Both the position numbers and the translations under genes were made by a program. From Okapia johnstoni (lineage: Eukaryota; Chordata; Mammalia; Artiodactyla; Giraffidae): a stretch of DNA of 64,000 nucleotides. The first letter of the stretch is position 1; every line of letters begins with the position of its first letter. The notes under the pieces were generated by a model, which saw only the letters and a program-made list of their open reading frames with translations, had not been told where the DNA came from and searched no databases. Positions 22,578 through 34,005 of this stretch are shown here, piece after piece. The stretch is from contig CM044306.1 in assembly GCA_024291935.2 (NCBI GenBank), positions 8,320,001-8,384,000 on the forward strand, given 5' to 3'.

Positions 22578-22985
22578 ATCCCCTCAGATTGTTCAGGGGC
22601 AGTAACATGGAGAGGGGGTACTGGGGTCAGGCCCCTGTAATTGCCACCATCAGTCTGTGCCCCTGAGCTGCTGCCCCAGGCCTGGTGTTGTCTGCAGAGG
22701 AGAACGTGCATAGGTGCCCAGGACATGGCCCACGGCCTGGGGACACTCCCCCTGAAACACATGGACAGAGCAGCGTGACGTGTGTTCCGAGAAGGACGAG
22801 TCCAGAGGCTTGTGGCACCCTGAGCAGGAAGCCCCCAGCCCTGCCAGCAGAGACTCTTGAAGGCAACAGTAGGGGGTTAGGGAACCTTGGTCTTGAAAGG
22901 GGCAGAGCAGTCCAGGCAGGTGAAGGGCCATTGGCATGCTGGAATCCTGAGTTTGATGTTGCCCGGAGAGTGGCTTTCAAACTTA
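22578..22985. other. Intronic sequence, nothing recognised
   Basis: GC-rich unique segment between SINE and L1 relics. Confidence 0.5.
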
Positions 22986-23655
22986 TTTTGGACTATAGCC
23001 CCCAATAAGAAGTATACGTTTTACACCACAGACCAGGACACACGTGTGTGTAGATATGTGTGTGTGGTATGTACACAAATGAAACAGTGTTTCCATGGAG
23101 TAATTTTTCAGGGTTGCGCCTGCTGCACCCCAATGCTTGCTGTCCTTCATGGGTTGGATGGGGGAGCTTTACTTATTTCCTAAAAACAGCTCTATTGAGA
23201 TCCAGTTCACATACCATTCAGTTCTTCCATTTAAAGCGTACAATCCAATGGTTTTTAGTTATTTACGGGATTGTGCAACCATTGCCACATCCAATTTTAG
23301 GCCGTTTTCATCACCGCAAAAAGAATCTCTGTACCATCAAGCCGTTACCTCCTCTTCCCCACCCTGTTTTTCCCAGGCCTAATCAGTGACTGCCTTTCTG
23401 TCTGCAGATTTGAACATTTCTTAGAGATGGGATCATACGATCTGTGGTCTTCTGTGACTGGCTTCCTTCTCTTTGCAGAGTGTTGCCAAGTTCCTGGATC
23501 AGCATCCAGGCTATAGCTGCATCCCTTTTCCTAGCTGAGTAATATTCCATTTATGGCCCGAGCACATTGTGTTCATCTGTCAGTTGAGGGAACTTTGGGT
23601 TGTTTCTACCTTTTGCTTATTATGAATGTATTATTTTTAAACATTAAAAAAAATG
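22986..23655 (-). mobile_element. Ancient L1M relic, reverse orientation
   Basis: Contains ctattgagatccagttcaca, gtgcaaccattgccacatcc and gctgagtaatattccattta, the same old L1 3' blocks seen at 13083-13506 but more diverged. An acgtgtgtgt/atatgtgtgtgt stretch lies at 23040-23070. Confidence 0.7.
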
Positions 23656-24334
23656 GCTGGTCGTGACCCACCTAATAGTTTTCGGGACCCAGTAAAGCGT
23701 CAGGACCCAGAGTTTGGGTCATGCTGGCTTAGATGGTGGGCTGAAGGAGGGCAGCCAGCTCAGAGATGGGGCTGGATGCTGTGTTTTGGGGCCAATCCGT
23801 CAGAAGTGTTTCGCCAGGGCCTGGTCAGATTTCCTAGAGATTATCATGCCAGGAGTGTTTGTTTATTCGAGAAAGGCTGAGAGATGACATGTGCCAGGCA
23901 CTTTTTGCAGCACTGAGGAATGTAAGGATGCTGTACATACAGATAAAAATCCTGTCCTCCTGGGGTGATGTGCTCATGGGAGGAAGCAGAGGATAAACAA
24001 AGCAAACAGTGACATAATGCACATTAGCCATGGTGAGGGCTAAAGAGGCCAGTGATGCAGGCGAGGGTGCTCTGGAATGACTCGTGGCACCAGGAGGCTG
24101 TGACTATAACCAGGGTTGTCCTGGGTTGGAGGTCATGGGTGTGGAGACCTGGAGGTTGGTGGGTGAAAGCAGAAAGAGCAGGGTGGAGATTGGGGCAAGT
24201 GAGGCACTCACCCAGGGCCACAGAATTTATGGGGGAGGGGGCACCAAAAAAGCTTAGGAATCAAGAAGAATAGTATTTTCATGCAGTGTTTTTCAGAATC
24301 ACAGTCATGCAAGAAAATCCTAGATGAGTAAATA
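23656..24334. other. Intronic sequence with possible old repeat
   Basis: About 23880-24040 (gtgccaggcactttttgcag, aaaaatcctgtcctcctggg) resembles a common ancient mammalian interspersed repeat that I cannot assign to a family. Confidence 0.35.
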
Positions 24335-24562
24335 TCAATCTATTCTCATGTATTTATTTATGGTTGCGCTGGGTCTTTGTTTCTTCACGGGCGAGTGGGG
24401 GCTACTCTGTAGTCGCGGAGCACGGGCTTCTCATCTCCGGGGCGTCTCTTGTTGTGGAGCACAGGCTCAGTGCCCGTGGGCTTTAGTAGTTGTGGCACCG
24501 GGGCTTGTTGTCGTGAGCCGAGGGTATGCAGGCTTCAGTAGTCGTGGCCTCGGGCTGGTCTC
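24335..24562 (-). mobile_element. CHR-type SINE, reverse orientation, head missing
   Basis: gtatttatttatggttgcgc, then gtagtcgcggagcacgggct and cttgttgtggagcacaggct: the complement of the long CHR body. The tRNA-like head is absent and the copy ends in unrelated sequence near 24562. Confidence 0.8.
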
Positions 24563-27500
24563 CCCTCTGTGCCTCAGTTTCCCCACCTACGGAACAGTCC
24601 CGTAGGGAGGATGGATGTGAGGGTCCGGAGCGTCATGACTATGCTCTGAGGGCTGCTGTTTTTATTTTTTAAATTATTGTTATTTTTGAGCTGGGCACAC
24701 AGGAAGTGCTTATTAATAAACACTAGTTGTGGTTATTACTGCCTCTGTGTCCCTGGTGCAGTCCTAGCAGCCACGCTCTGGGTCGGGGGGTGATGGGGGA
24801 AAGGCCCTTGATGATTTGCAGAAGGTAAATAGAGGCTGCTTGAGCCTTGAGGAGCGGGGAGGAGGCGAGTCTGGGGCTGAGGACGCGCCTGCAGGACAGA
24901 GAGGAGACGGGAGGGCCCAGGTGGGCTCTCGGAACTAGGCCCTGGGGTGGGGCAGTGATTCCGACAGACGGATCATTTTCCCCCAAGTTCCCTGTGCTCT
25001 GGGACAGAGGCGGCAGGAAGAGAGTCCAAGTCATGAAATCAGAAAGGGGCTGAACCTTGATGTAGAGTCAGCTATGGAAACATTGTATCCTAGTGTGTAT
25101 AGAATTTCCCCTGGAGCCAGACTGAGGTGTGGGTTACTAATTGAAACTGTTAGGGAACTCCTGATGACTTCAGACCAGACAGGGGATGTCAAATGGAAAT
25201 TAATTATACAGAAGCCATTAGTGTTATTCACAAATGGTTACTGTCTTAAAAGTAACATATACATATGTGTGTATATTCTTTTTCCTTTGGGGGTTTTCTT
25301 GGATATACCCCCATGCTTTATTCCCTAACTCCAAGTATCTGAATGTTCCTCAGCTCCAAATCTTGGGGTTCCAGGAACCAGCCTTCCTGGTGGGTTTGGG
25401 GTGATCCCCCGCCCCGGCAGAGCGCCTCCTGCAGGTGGCTTCAGGTGTTGGCCAAGAAGGTTGAAGAAGATAGTCCCCTGTGACCGCTGTGGTTTAGCCA
25501 GCTGTGTTTGTCCTGTGTCACGAGACACCAGGTGGGCGCTCAGGTGAACTCTCACCTGTGGGACCCGGTGGGTAGGGGCTGCTCTTTGGTCCTCTGTTTC
25601 CTGCTGGGGGAGGTGGCACCTGAGATCACCCATGTTGGAGCCCCCAACTCTCAGGTCGGGCCGCCCCTGTGGCACCTTCGTGATCTCTTGTCTGCAGCGG
25701 GTGGCCTCGCCCCGGTGTGGACACGAGCAGTGACGGAGCAGCCCTGCCCCACTGGGAGTCCCGCTGCAGGGCAGCCTCTCGTGGGTCCCGGGCCGCTGAT
25801 GGCAGGAAGGCAGCCCTGGCAGGCTTTGGATGCCCCCCTGGCCTCCCGCTTTGCTTGTTCTACCCTCTGAGACCCTGAGGATGCAACAGGGCCTCCTCCT
25901 TTCCTGCCCGTCCCAGTGAGGTTTTCAGATGCTACCCCCAAAGCTCCCTCCTCCTGGGGGCTCCCCAAGAAGGCAGAGCAGCAGGTTCAGTTCCAGATGG
26001 CCTCTGCATGGCCAGGCACTGGCGGGAGCCCTGCCCTTCATCTGAGCCCTGTGGGTCCTGCCTTCCACGCGGGGCTGTGGGACTGACTCCCGGGGCCGTG
26101 GGACCGGCTTCGAAGGGCATGTCTGGTCTGAGATGAGGCCCTTGTGGCTCAGGAAGAGCTGGAAATTGTTAACTGTGGTGTCCACAGCGCAGAGGTGGGG
26201 AGGGCTGGCTGTCATGTCCCAGGGAGCTGCCTGCCTGCCTCTGAGCTCCCCGCCCCCCACCCCCAGTCTCCTGGTCCCTGGGCTGCAAAGTCCAGCCTGA
26301 GAAAGTCCTCTCTCCTGAGTGTCTCCAGGCCCACTTCCTCTGTGGCCCCGCCCAGACTGCACGCCTGGGAGACCCTGGGAGACCCCTGAGGTGGGCAAGG
26401 AGGCTGCTGTGTGAACAGTGGGGCTCTGGCCCCCTCCCCGGGCAGGTCCCCCTTGCAGACGCAGCCTCGGGCACAACTCGATGTGTCCTCTCTCCTCTGC
26501 ATGGGGCCGAGGAGCCCAGTTGGGGCAGGGGCGGGGGGTAACACCCATGGTCATCACTGCCACCGGTGCCCCAGGGCATGCCTGAGTCGTGACGTAACCG
26601 CTGTGTGCTCCCTCGGAGTCTGCTTCTCTGCACAGTCTAGTAGCCCAGCCCAGAAGGGGGCTCTGTTTTCACCCCCAGGCTGAGCCTCGCTCCTTAGTTC
26701 TGGCCCAAGGCTGGCTTTACTGAGGTCTGTGGCTCCCTGCCCATTTATTTACCTGCTGAGTAATGCCTATCTAGTGCCTGATGGGCGAGGCACCCAGGGC
26801 TCGAGTTACAGAGGGTTGGGGCAACCTCCCGAAACACAGCCGTGCAGTCACGGCCTTCCACCGCCCACCTTGGTTTCAGGCACCCCCACCTCCCACCTCC
26901 CACCTCCCACCAGGTAAGTTCAGACTGGCGCTCTAGGACTTGGGGGCCCTGGTTTTCCAGTGTGGGGCAGGGCTGGGAGACTGCGATGGAGGAGGGTGAG
27001 TGGGTAGGCACGTCCCCACTTCTTTCTGTGGCGGCTTGGGGGGAACCCGGCCACTCCTGTGTCTCTAGGGAGCGTGACAGGCGGCGGGCAGGCTGCAGGG
27101 CCGCTGTGTGGAAGAGCTGGTGCAGGAATGGGGCAGACCTTGAACCCCCATCCCAGCTTTTAGGAAGGCAGGTGATTTACTTAATGGCTCTATCAATGGA
27201 CTTTCTGTTCAGCTGAGAAAGCCTCGGTCAATGAATTGGAAGCAGCAATTCTTGATATTGAATTTAGTAGCAAGTTTGCCTCTGCCCATGTCCTTGCTTA
27301 TTATGCATGCTTGTTCAGGGCAGGTGCTTGTGCTCTGTGGCTAGTGTGGGTCCCCAGGCCACGGTGCCTGTCCCCGTGACGCCTGGGCAGCCCCTTCTGT
27401 ACCGGCCCCACCTGGGCCTTCAAGCCAGCAAGACTTCTGGCTCCAGGGGTGGGTGATTCTGTTATAGGACCCAGAAGGTCCAGTGTGCCGATGAGGCTTG

Positions 27501-27814
27501 GTGGGGCCGGGGGACTGTTCTGAGCCACCTTCCTGTTGTGTGGGTGGTGGGGCCCTGGGTGGGTCCTCCCTGTCGCCTGTTCCTTCCTCGTGCATGCTCG
27601 GCTCCTCCCTTGGCTTTCTCCTTCTCCCCCTGCGGCAGGCCAGCTGGCACAGACACCTTCCGGACGGGGCTTGACACGAAAAGACTGTCCAGGTCTGTCC
27701 AGGTCTGGAACCCCGTGGCAACAGTTAGGGAAATCCTGATCTCAGCCGGGGAAGCAGACCGAGCAGTTGATAATAACGATCGGCCTAACCACTCCGGCAA
27801 GATAACGCTAGCAT
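24563..27814. other. Unique intronic sequence with two AT-rich patches
   Basis: No exon recognised. An L2-tail-like segment lies near 24655-24740. Two non-repetitive AT-rich patches, 25060-25300 and 27170-27310, contrast with GC-rich flanks and could be conserved non-coding elements. A CCCACCT-type short tandem lies at 26883-26912 (four to five units). Confidence 0.4.
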
Positions 27815-27925
27815 CCGAGTGCCCCGTTGCCCCCATTTTCCAGATTAGGAAACCAAGGCACACGGAGCTCCGGCCACTTGCCTAAGTCCCCAAAGTTGTT
27901 AATAATCTGGATGTGAACCTTGGGC
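27815..27925 (-). mobile_element. MIR relic, reverse
   Basis: cccccattttccagattagg, gaaaccaaggcacacggagc and a cttgcctaagtcccc segment are the complement of MIR. Confidence 0.6.
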
Positions 27926-30231
27926 GAGGCTCTCTGCCAGCCCTGGCCACCCCAGGGCTGGGGATCAGGACTGACCCATGAAGCAGAGTCCCTGCCCCGG
28001 AGCTTGGGCTGGGATGTGGAAGAGCTGGACTGGGACCCTCCTCTGGCCTCCTTCTTTCAGAAGGCAGCACGAGATGATGGAGTGAAAGAAAACTCCAGTT
28101 AGAAGAAATGAGGGACTCTGGGACTTCCCCACTTCCTCTAGCCCCCTACCTGTCCTGGAGTTTGGAATAATTTGTCAGGAAAAGCAGGAACAGATTGGAA
28201 GTCCCGTTTCTCCCCACTGATCACAGCTGCAGGGAGCCTGCTGTGGCATCAGCCCAGCCGAGCCCAGCCCTGCCTTCCTCATCTTCCCTCCTCTTCCTCC
28301 TCCCTGTCTGAGGAGGGGAGCAGGAGTGGTGTGCCTCCTTGGTTGGAGAGGGGCTGACGTGAGACCCCCGGTTGTCGTCTCCTGGTGGGCCCTGGAAGAG
28401 GGGGAAGACTATAGTCCCTGCCTGCTGGGTTTGCTCCCTGGCTCTGGGGGTCCCCGTGGGTCCCAGAGCAGCTGTCTTTGTATACAGCAGGGCCTCTACG
28501 GGCTCTTCAGGGCCATTGATCTTTCTGGAGCTTGGAGTGGTTCCGCCTGCTTGGGCTGAGCAAGGCACTGAGATGGGTGGAGGAGGGATGTGTGAACCCG
28601 GGCGTCTCTCCCTGGGGACTTCTAATGCACTAGAGCCCAGGAAGGAAGTGGAAGAGTCTTATTCCCAGGGGTTGGCTCGGGTCTTGATGGCCATTACCTT
28701 GGACAACCCAGGGTAATGTCCCTTCTTGCTGGACACTGTGGGTGGGGCTCTCAGGACCTCAGAGAGTCAAGTGGAGAAGCAGTGAGAAACACAGCATCTT
28801 CACTCTTGTCAACACTGCCTCGGGGCTGGGCAGGGCGGCCAGGACAGTAGCGGCCACAGCATGGCTTTCTGGGAGGTCAGCCCATCAGCACAGCCCAGGG
28901 GACCAGGAGGGGTGCTTCTGTCTCCACTTCCCCTCATTTCTTGTCTGGGCCTCAGGGAGCAGGCCCCAAGATTTCTGCCTAGGAGCTCAAGGTGGGAGCA
29001 ACCAGAGAGAAAGCAGAGGCCTAGGGGAGCCAGGGGACCCTGGAAAGCCATCTCCCCGACCCTTGCATACCCCTGCAGCCCTCCCTTCCCCAGGATTGCT
29101 TGGGACTGGTCCCAGGAAGCGAGCCTCCTGGCTTCATGAATCTGGGGACCCTGATACCCATGGGCCGAGACCCTGTGGCAGAGGGCACTCTTACTGCCTG
29201 TTGGGTCTGAGTTTTACTCTCCAGATCTGTGTTTCCAAAGCAAGGTGGTTACCTCTGAATCTGAATGCAGCTTCCTGGGCCCAAACCCAGCCTTTAGGGA
29301 CCAGGGTCAGTGTGGGAGGCATGGGGGCAGCAACTCTGCAAAGAAAGTTACTAACCCGGCTCTGACCCCTCCCCTGGGCCTTCTAAGGCTTTTCCCTCCT
29401 CCCACTGGGACCCTGGTCAGGGCTCAGCTCCACGGCGGGCACCAGGGGGACACGTGGGCTCTGATGTCACATCTGCCTCCTGGCCATGCTGTAGGTAGAA
29501 GATGAGAAACTTCAGTCCCCCTGAAAGTTTTGTGTACAGATTGCTTGGGAACCCACCAGGTCAACCCTCATCCCACTCCCGAAGATGGTGGACTTGATGC
29601 AGTGTTTGTGACCATATGGCCGTGTGTGTGTATGTGCGCGTGTGTGCATGCATGCGCGCAGTCTGTCCAGGAGGCTTTAGCCACATGGCCTCAGGCCAGG
29701 TCTTAATGAGGGGGAGGCGGGGTCCTGGTGACTCCCCACTGTGCCCTTCCACCCCGAGACGGAGGCTCTGCAGTGAGGACCCCTCCCAGCACCACGTCCC
29801 CCACTGCGTAACTGCCACCCGGTCATGCTACAGGGAAGCTTTTTCAGGGAGCCAGCTGTCACATTTGGCTTCTGTTCTTTGTTTTTGAACAGGAATGAAA
29901 GGAGAGAGTGACTAAGAAAGTGTGTGGGGGTGAGAGAGTTGGGGAAGGTCAGAGAGAGGGGAGGAAAGATCTGGAAAGTCCAGCCATGTGCTTGGGAGGC
30001 AGGTGCCAGCTATGAGATCATCTGGAGGTGGCGTCCTGCCCCGGGCCCAGCTTGCAACCAGGAGCCTGCATTTGCAGGGGAATCGCCCGACGGGTCTGGA
30101 AGCGAGGCCTGGGAGCCTGCCCTTGGCTCAAGCTCTGCGGCTCTTGAGAGCTGCGCAGATTTGTTTCCATTTTAGGGACACAGTGGGGAGGCTGTCATTC
30201 CCTTCCTAGCCTTTATTAATATTTCATTAAT
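27926..30231. other. Intronic sequence with an alternating purine-pyrimidine tract
   Basis: No exon recognised. 29618-29660 is an almost continuous TG/CG/CA alternating tract (gtgtgtgtatgtgcgcgtgt followed by gcatgcatgcgcgc) able in principle to adopt Z-DNA. Confidence 0.45.
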
Positions 30232-30440
30232 CACAGTGACCGCTCACTGCGTACTTACACGCTCCAGTGCCGGCCTGGAGGCAACTTTATGTGCTTCATG
30301 GGATGTATCTGCCCAGCAGCCTTAGAAACAGTTACTGTTATGATTTGTAAAGAAGGTACCAAGGCACAGAGAGGCTAAGTAACTTGCCCCTGGCCACACA
30401 GCTGGAAGCAGCTGATCCAGCTTTGGATTTGAACGTGGGG
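30232..30440 (-). mobile_element. MIR relic, reverse
   Basis: ctccagtgccggcctggagg, then caaggcacagagaggctaag and cttgcccctggccacacagc: clear complement of MIR with the characteristic core. Confidence 0.72.
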
Positions 30441-31789
30441 GCTGTTTGTCTTCAGAGCCGGGGCTGGTTTGGAACTAGGTATGTGGTTTCTGTGCCACTC
30501 TGGTAGCCTCTGGTCAGCCACCTCGACTGAGGCCCCTTCTGTGTGCAGGCAATTCCAGGACAGTGTCCCCAGGGCTGAAACGGGACCAGGAGAGGTGGTG
30601 ACTGTAGGCAGAGTCGCTCTCCGGGTGGGTGGCCACCCCAGGGACAGAGCCACATCCCATCTCCTGGATCTATGGAGCCCGCAGGTGTTGGTCAAGGGCT
30701 CTCCGGCCACAGGAGAGGGCCTCACAGCAACAGACCCTGGGAATCTGGCCTGTAAAACCCAGAGGCTTCTGGAGGCCTGTGGCCCGGCTTCCTGTGCAGC
30801 TGGGTCCTCCTGCACACTCAGTCCTCAGGCGGCACGACCTCCCACAGCTCGGTCCATCTTCCCAGGCCCGGCTCACGTGGTGTGGGTCAGCGCTGCTCTG
30901 GGAGGGGGAGGGCAGGGCGCCAGGAACAGCCCCAGCGGGGGTGGGGTTGGGGTCACACTTCCCGGGAATGGAGGGAGAAGTCACTCCAGGCAGAGCGTCC
31001 ACTCTGCACACTGGATGTCCATAGGCCGGCAAGCCACCTACCTCCCCAGCTCTGCACACAGTCTGCCAGTTACCCGGCCATCCACCGGTCCTCCCGGCCA
31101 GCAGACGTATGCACCATGCTCAGGGTCTGTGCATGGAGCCCAGCCCTCTGTCTAGCTTGGAGCTGGAAATTGTAGGGTTCACCCAGCTCTGCTGGCCTCC
31201 AGTTCTGTGTGTCCTAAGGTATGAGGTGTGATGCGATGGGAGCTGTTCCCTCTGAGAAGTTAAGGTCTGTGATCACCCGGGTGGGCGTGGCAGAGAGCCC
31301 CGTATCCGGGTGAGCCAGGGTTCTGGGGAGGGAGGGGAGGCCCCCAGTCACCTCCTCAGCCCCAGCCCTCCCTAAGCTCCCCTGGATGCCTTCCACCCCT
31401 CCCAGCCCAGCCGTTTCCTCCTGAGTCGGCACCTCAGGCCTCCTGATCAGGGAAACAGCACCCTATCCGCCCACTGCATTGCCTGGGCCTCAGAAATTTG
31501 GGACTCATCCGCCAGGCACAGCCCCCTTCAAAACAGACCCAAATCTGCATACTCCTTGTCCCCCCCTGCTCCAGCCCCAGGCCTTGCCTGGACAGATGGT
31601 CGCCCCGAATTTCCCCCTGCAGTTTGCTCCCCACAGTGGCCCACAAAGCCCTCCCACCTTCCCCAGAAGCACCCAAACCTGTAATGTTTGTGAAGGGCGC
31701 CCCCTGGAGGTGTGCAGTGGCTGGACACAGTGGGTCTGGCAGTCCCCGTGATTTTCTGAATGGAGAATTGGTTCAAACCGCTCCTCAGC
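30441..31789. other. Intronic sequence, nothing recognised
   Basis: GC-rich. A long open frame at 30469-31155 (+) is overlapped by equally long frames on the other strand and resembles nothing I know. Confidence 0.45.
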
Positions 31790-32085
31790 TTAAACCTCCC
31801 AGAGGGTGCCTACTCCCTGCTCCTGAGTCTGCAGCCCCTTGGCCTGGCTGCTCCTGGGGACACAGAGGTTTGTCCCCCGCGAGCCTGTTCCTTCCTGGGA
31901 TGTCATTCCCCAGATCTTTTCCTGGGTCCCTGCTTAAATGCTTGTATGCCTGCTTATGTGCGATCGCTAGACTCTTAGCACTGATTCGTTCACATGGAGT
32001 GTAAGCTCCATGAGGTCAGGGGAAGCTGGCTATGTCCCCAGGCTCTGGCATGTTGGCGGTGCCCAGGTCATGCCTGTTGAGCACT
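31790..32085 (+). mobile_element. L2 LINE relic
   Basis: ttcctgggatgtcattcccc, gtgtaagctccatgaggtca and a 'ccaggctctggcatgttggc' tail follow the L2 3' end. Confidence 0.5.
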
Positions 32086-33144
32086 TAGTGTGAGAGGACT
32101 CTAAGGGTGGGTTCTGTCCAGCTGGAACAATCAGGGAAGACTTTCTGGAAGAAGTGGCATCTGGAGAGCCTTGTAAAGTGACAAGTTTTTCTGGTGCCAA
32201 ATTAAGATAGAGGGTAGAGGGGCATTGTCATAACTCAGCGGACAGCCTTGAGCAGCGATGGCCGCTGGTACGTGGCTTGCTGGTGGCTGACACAAGTAGG
32301 AGGCAGAGAGAGAAGTACTGTGAGCCGGAGTCCCCAGGGAGGCTGAGCTCCTGGCTGAGCAAAGGCTGGAGGTGGGAAGGACACCCGTGGGTGCAGCTCA
32401 GTGTGGGGTGGGCCTGGAGCCCAGTCAGATGAGGGGCAGCCCTCAAACCAACCAGCTGAGGCTCCTCAGGGGTGATGAGTGGTGGTGTTTCTGAGGAACT
32501 AACCCAGCGTGGGTGGACGGTTGAACAGAAGGGCAGGGACAGGAGTGGCCCCAAAGCCGGTCCTGCCCAAGGCTCTGGGAGGCTGAGTGAGGGTCGAACC
32601 CCGGGAACCGAAAGGGCAGGGTGCGTTCCGGAAGCCCCTGGAGGGAAGAGGAGGACTGGGCTTCCTACTCCCCCAACCGGCCCAGCTCTGGGTCTTGGCC
32701 AAGCTCGGTGGATGCATCTCAAGTGCAGGGCTGGCTGCAGTCCCTGGTTGTGGCTGCCTGTGGCACTGTGTTGAGAAGGATGCCGAGACCAGGAGGAAAA
32801 CTTGCTGTTTGGCGGTGTCCACCTTGGGTGAAGCGGGGACCGTGGGTGCCCCGAGGGATTCCCATTTGTAGAATATCAGGTGGGTGGGGGTGGGGAGAGG
32901 GGCCCCTGGACGGCACCCAGGGCCTTGCCACTCCGGGCCCTGTCTCGGTTGCTGTTTGCCTCCCTGCTTGACATGTCAGAGAGTCCCTGTCAGCTCCGTT
33001 TGTTTCATTGGCCTCTCTCCCTGGGCTCAGCTGCCTTTTTGGTTTGACCCATCTGATCACTGCCATCCCTACCCCGCAGCTGCCACGTGTCCAGACTTTC
33101 CAGGGTGCGGCCGCGGGGCTCAGCCCTCCCCATACGTCTCCCAT
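32086..33144. other. Intronic sequence
   Basis: Near 32100-32190 (atcagggaagactttctgga) there is a trace of an unassigned ancient repeat. The remainder is unique GC-rich sequence. Confidence 0.4.
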
Positions 33145-33240
33145 AGCTCTCACAGCCACTCAGGAGGCCCAGAGAGGCTGAGTCACTGGCCTGTAGTCAT
33201 ACAGCCGGCACCAGGATTCAAGCAGGACCTCTGACCTCAG
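33145..33240 (-). mobile_element. MIR relic, reverse
   Basis: ggcccagagaggctgagtca and gtagtcatacagccggcacc, then ggattcaagcaggacctctg match the MIR complement. Confidence 0.55.
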
Positions 33241-33374
33241 GACCTTTTCGGGGCCCCAGGGGGACTCTGGTGAGGAGGCAAGGTATGAGGACTGGCCCCC
33301 CTGCTGAGCATAGGCAAGGTGGCCCAGGAGGTTCAGCTGATACCCTGACTGCAGCAGGCTGGTCTACCGACAAA

Positions 33375-33482
33375 CAAGAGCGTGGGCTCTGAGCTCTGTG
33401 CACCCACTTGCAAACTGGGTGACTTTGGGCGCCTTCCAGAACCTTTCAGCTTTCTTATCTAGGAAAAGAGGAACTAAGGGTC
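33375..33482 (+). mobile_element. MIR relic, forward
   Basis: gagcgtgggctctgagctct, cttgcaaactgggtgacttt and cagctttcttatctaggaaa are in MIR order. Confidence 0.55.
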
Positions 33483-33582
33483 TCTATCCCCCAAGGTGGG
33501 GCTGAGGGGGAACACACTGGGTTCAGAGAAAGCTGGGCTCCCCCAGTGACCTTTTGAAGTAGTCTGGTGTGGCTGTGTCCTC

Positions 33583-33665
33583 CTTTTCAAGAGGCAGCCC
33601 AGAGAGGTTAGGGCACTGACCCCCGATCACAGAGCAAGAGCCTGGGGTGCAAATGGCAGTGCTGG
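33583..33665 (-). mobile_element. MIR fragment, reverse
   Basis: ttttcaagaggcagcccaga and gaggttagggcactgacccc, then gatcacagagcaagagcctg: short MIR complement. Confidence 0.5.
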
Positions 33666-33821
33666 AAGGGAAAATGCTGGAGGCCTGGGGGTGAGGGCGG
33701 GGTGTCAGTGGAGGGAGGGAGTGCTTCCTAGCTGGGGAGTGTTCAGCAGTTCATGAATATTTAAGAAGCACAGACTTTAGCCTGCGGCCCCTGGTAGTCT
33801 CAAGGAAAGCAAACGGAGGGA

Positions 33822-34005
33822 AGCTGGAGCCCGGCCGAGTTCAGATTCTGGTTCCATCACTTACTCTTCCAGACTGGCTGTTTAACTATTCTGAATTCAT
33901 CTCAGTGTAGATGAGGAACAAACGTGAGGATTTAATGGGATAATGTAACGGATGGACATGGCGCGGCCCTGGGCATTCAGTCAGTGTATAATAAATACTA
34001 GAGCT
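33822..34005 (+). mobile_element. MIR relic, forward
   Basis: gttcagattctggttccatc, a tgtttaactattctgaattc core, ggatttaatgggataatgta and a tcagtgtataataaatacta tail. Nearly full-length MIR. Confidence 0.65.

Noticed and set aside
22361..22762. 133-codon minus-strand frame with repeated Cys/Gly blocks
   Set aside because: Translation of the repetitive CHR SINE body, as are 24324-24605 and 53478-53894.
26883..26912. Possible CRISPR-like or regulatory direct repeats (CCCACCT units)
   Set aside because: Short contiguous microsatellite-like tandem with no spacers, in a mammalian intron. No CRISPR array exists here.
30469..31155. 228-codon plus-strand frame
   Set aside because: Begins near a MIR, overlaps several opposite-strand frames, no recognised domain.
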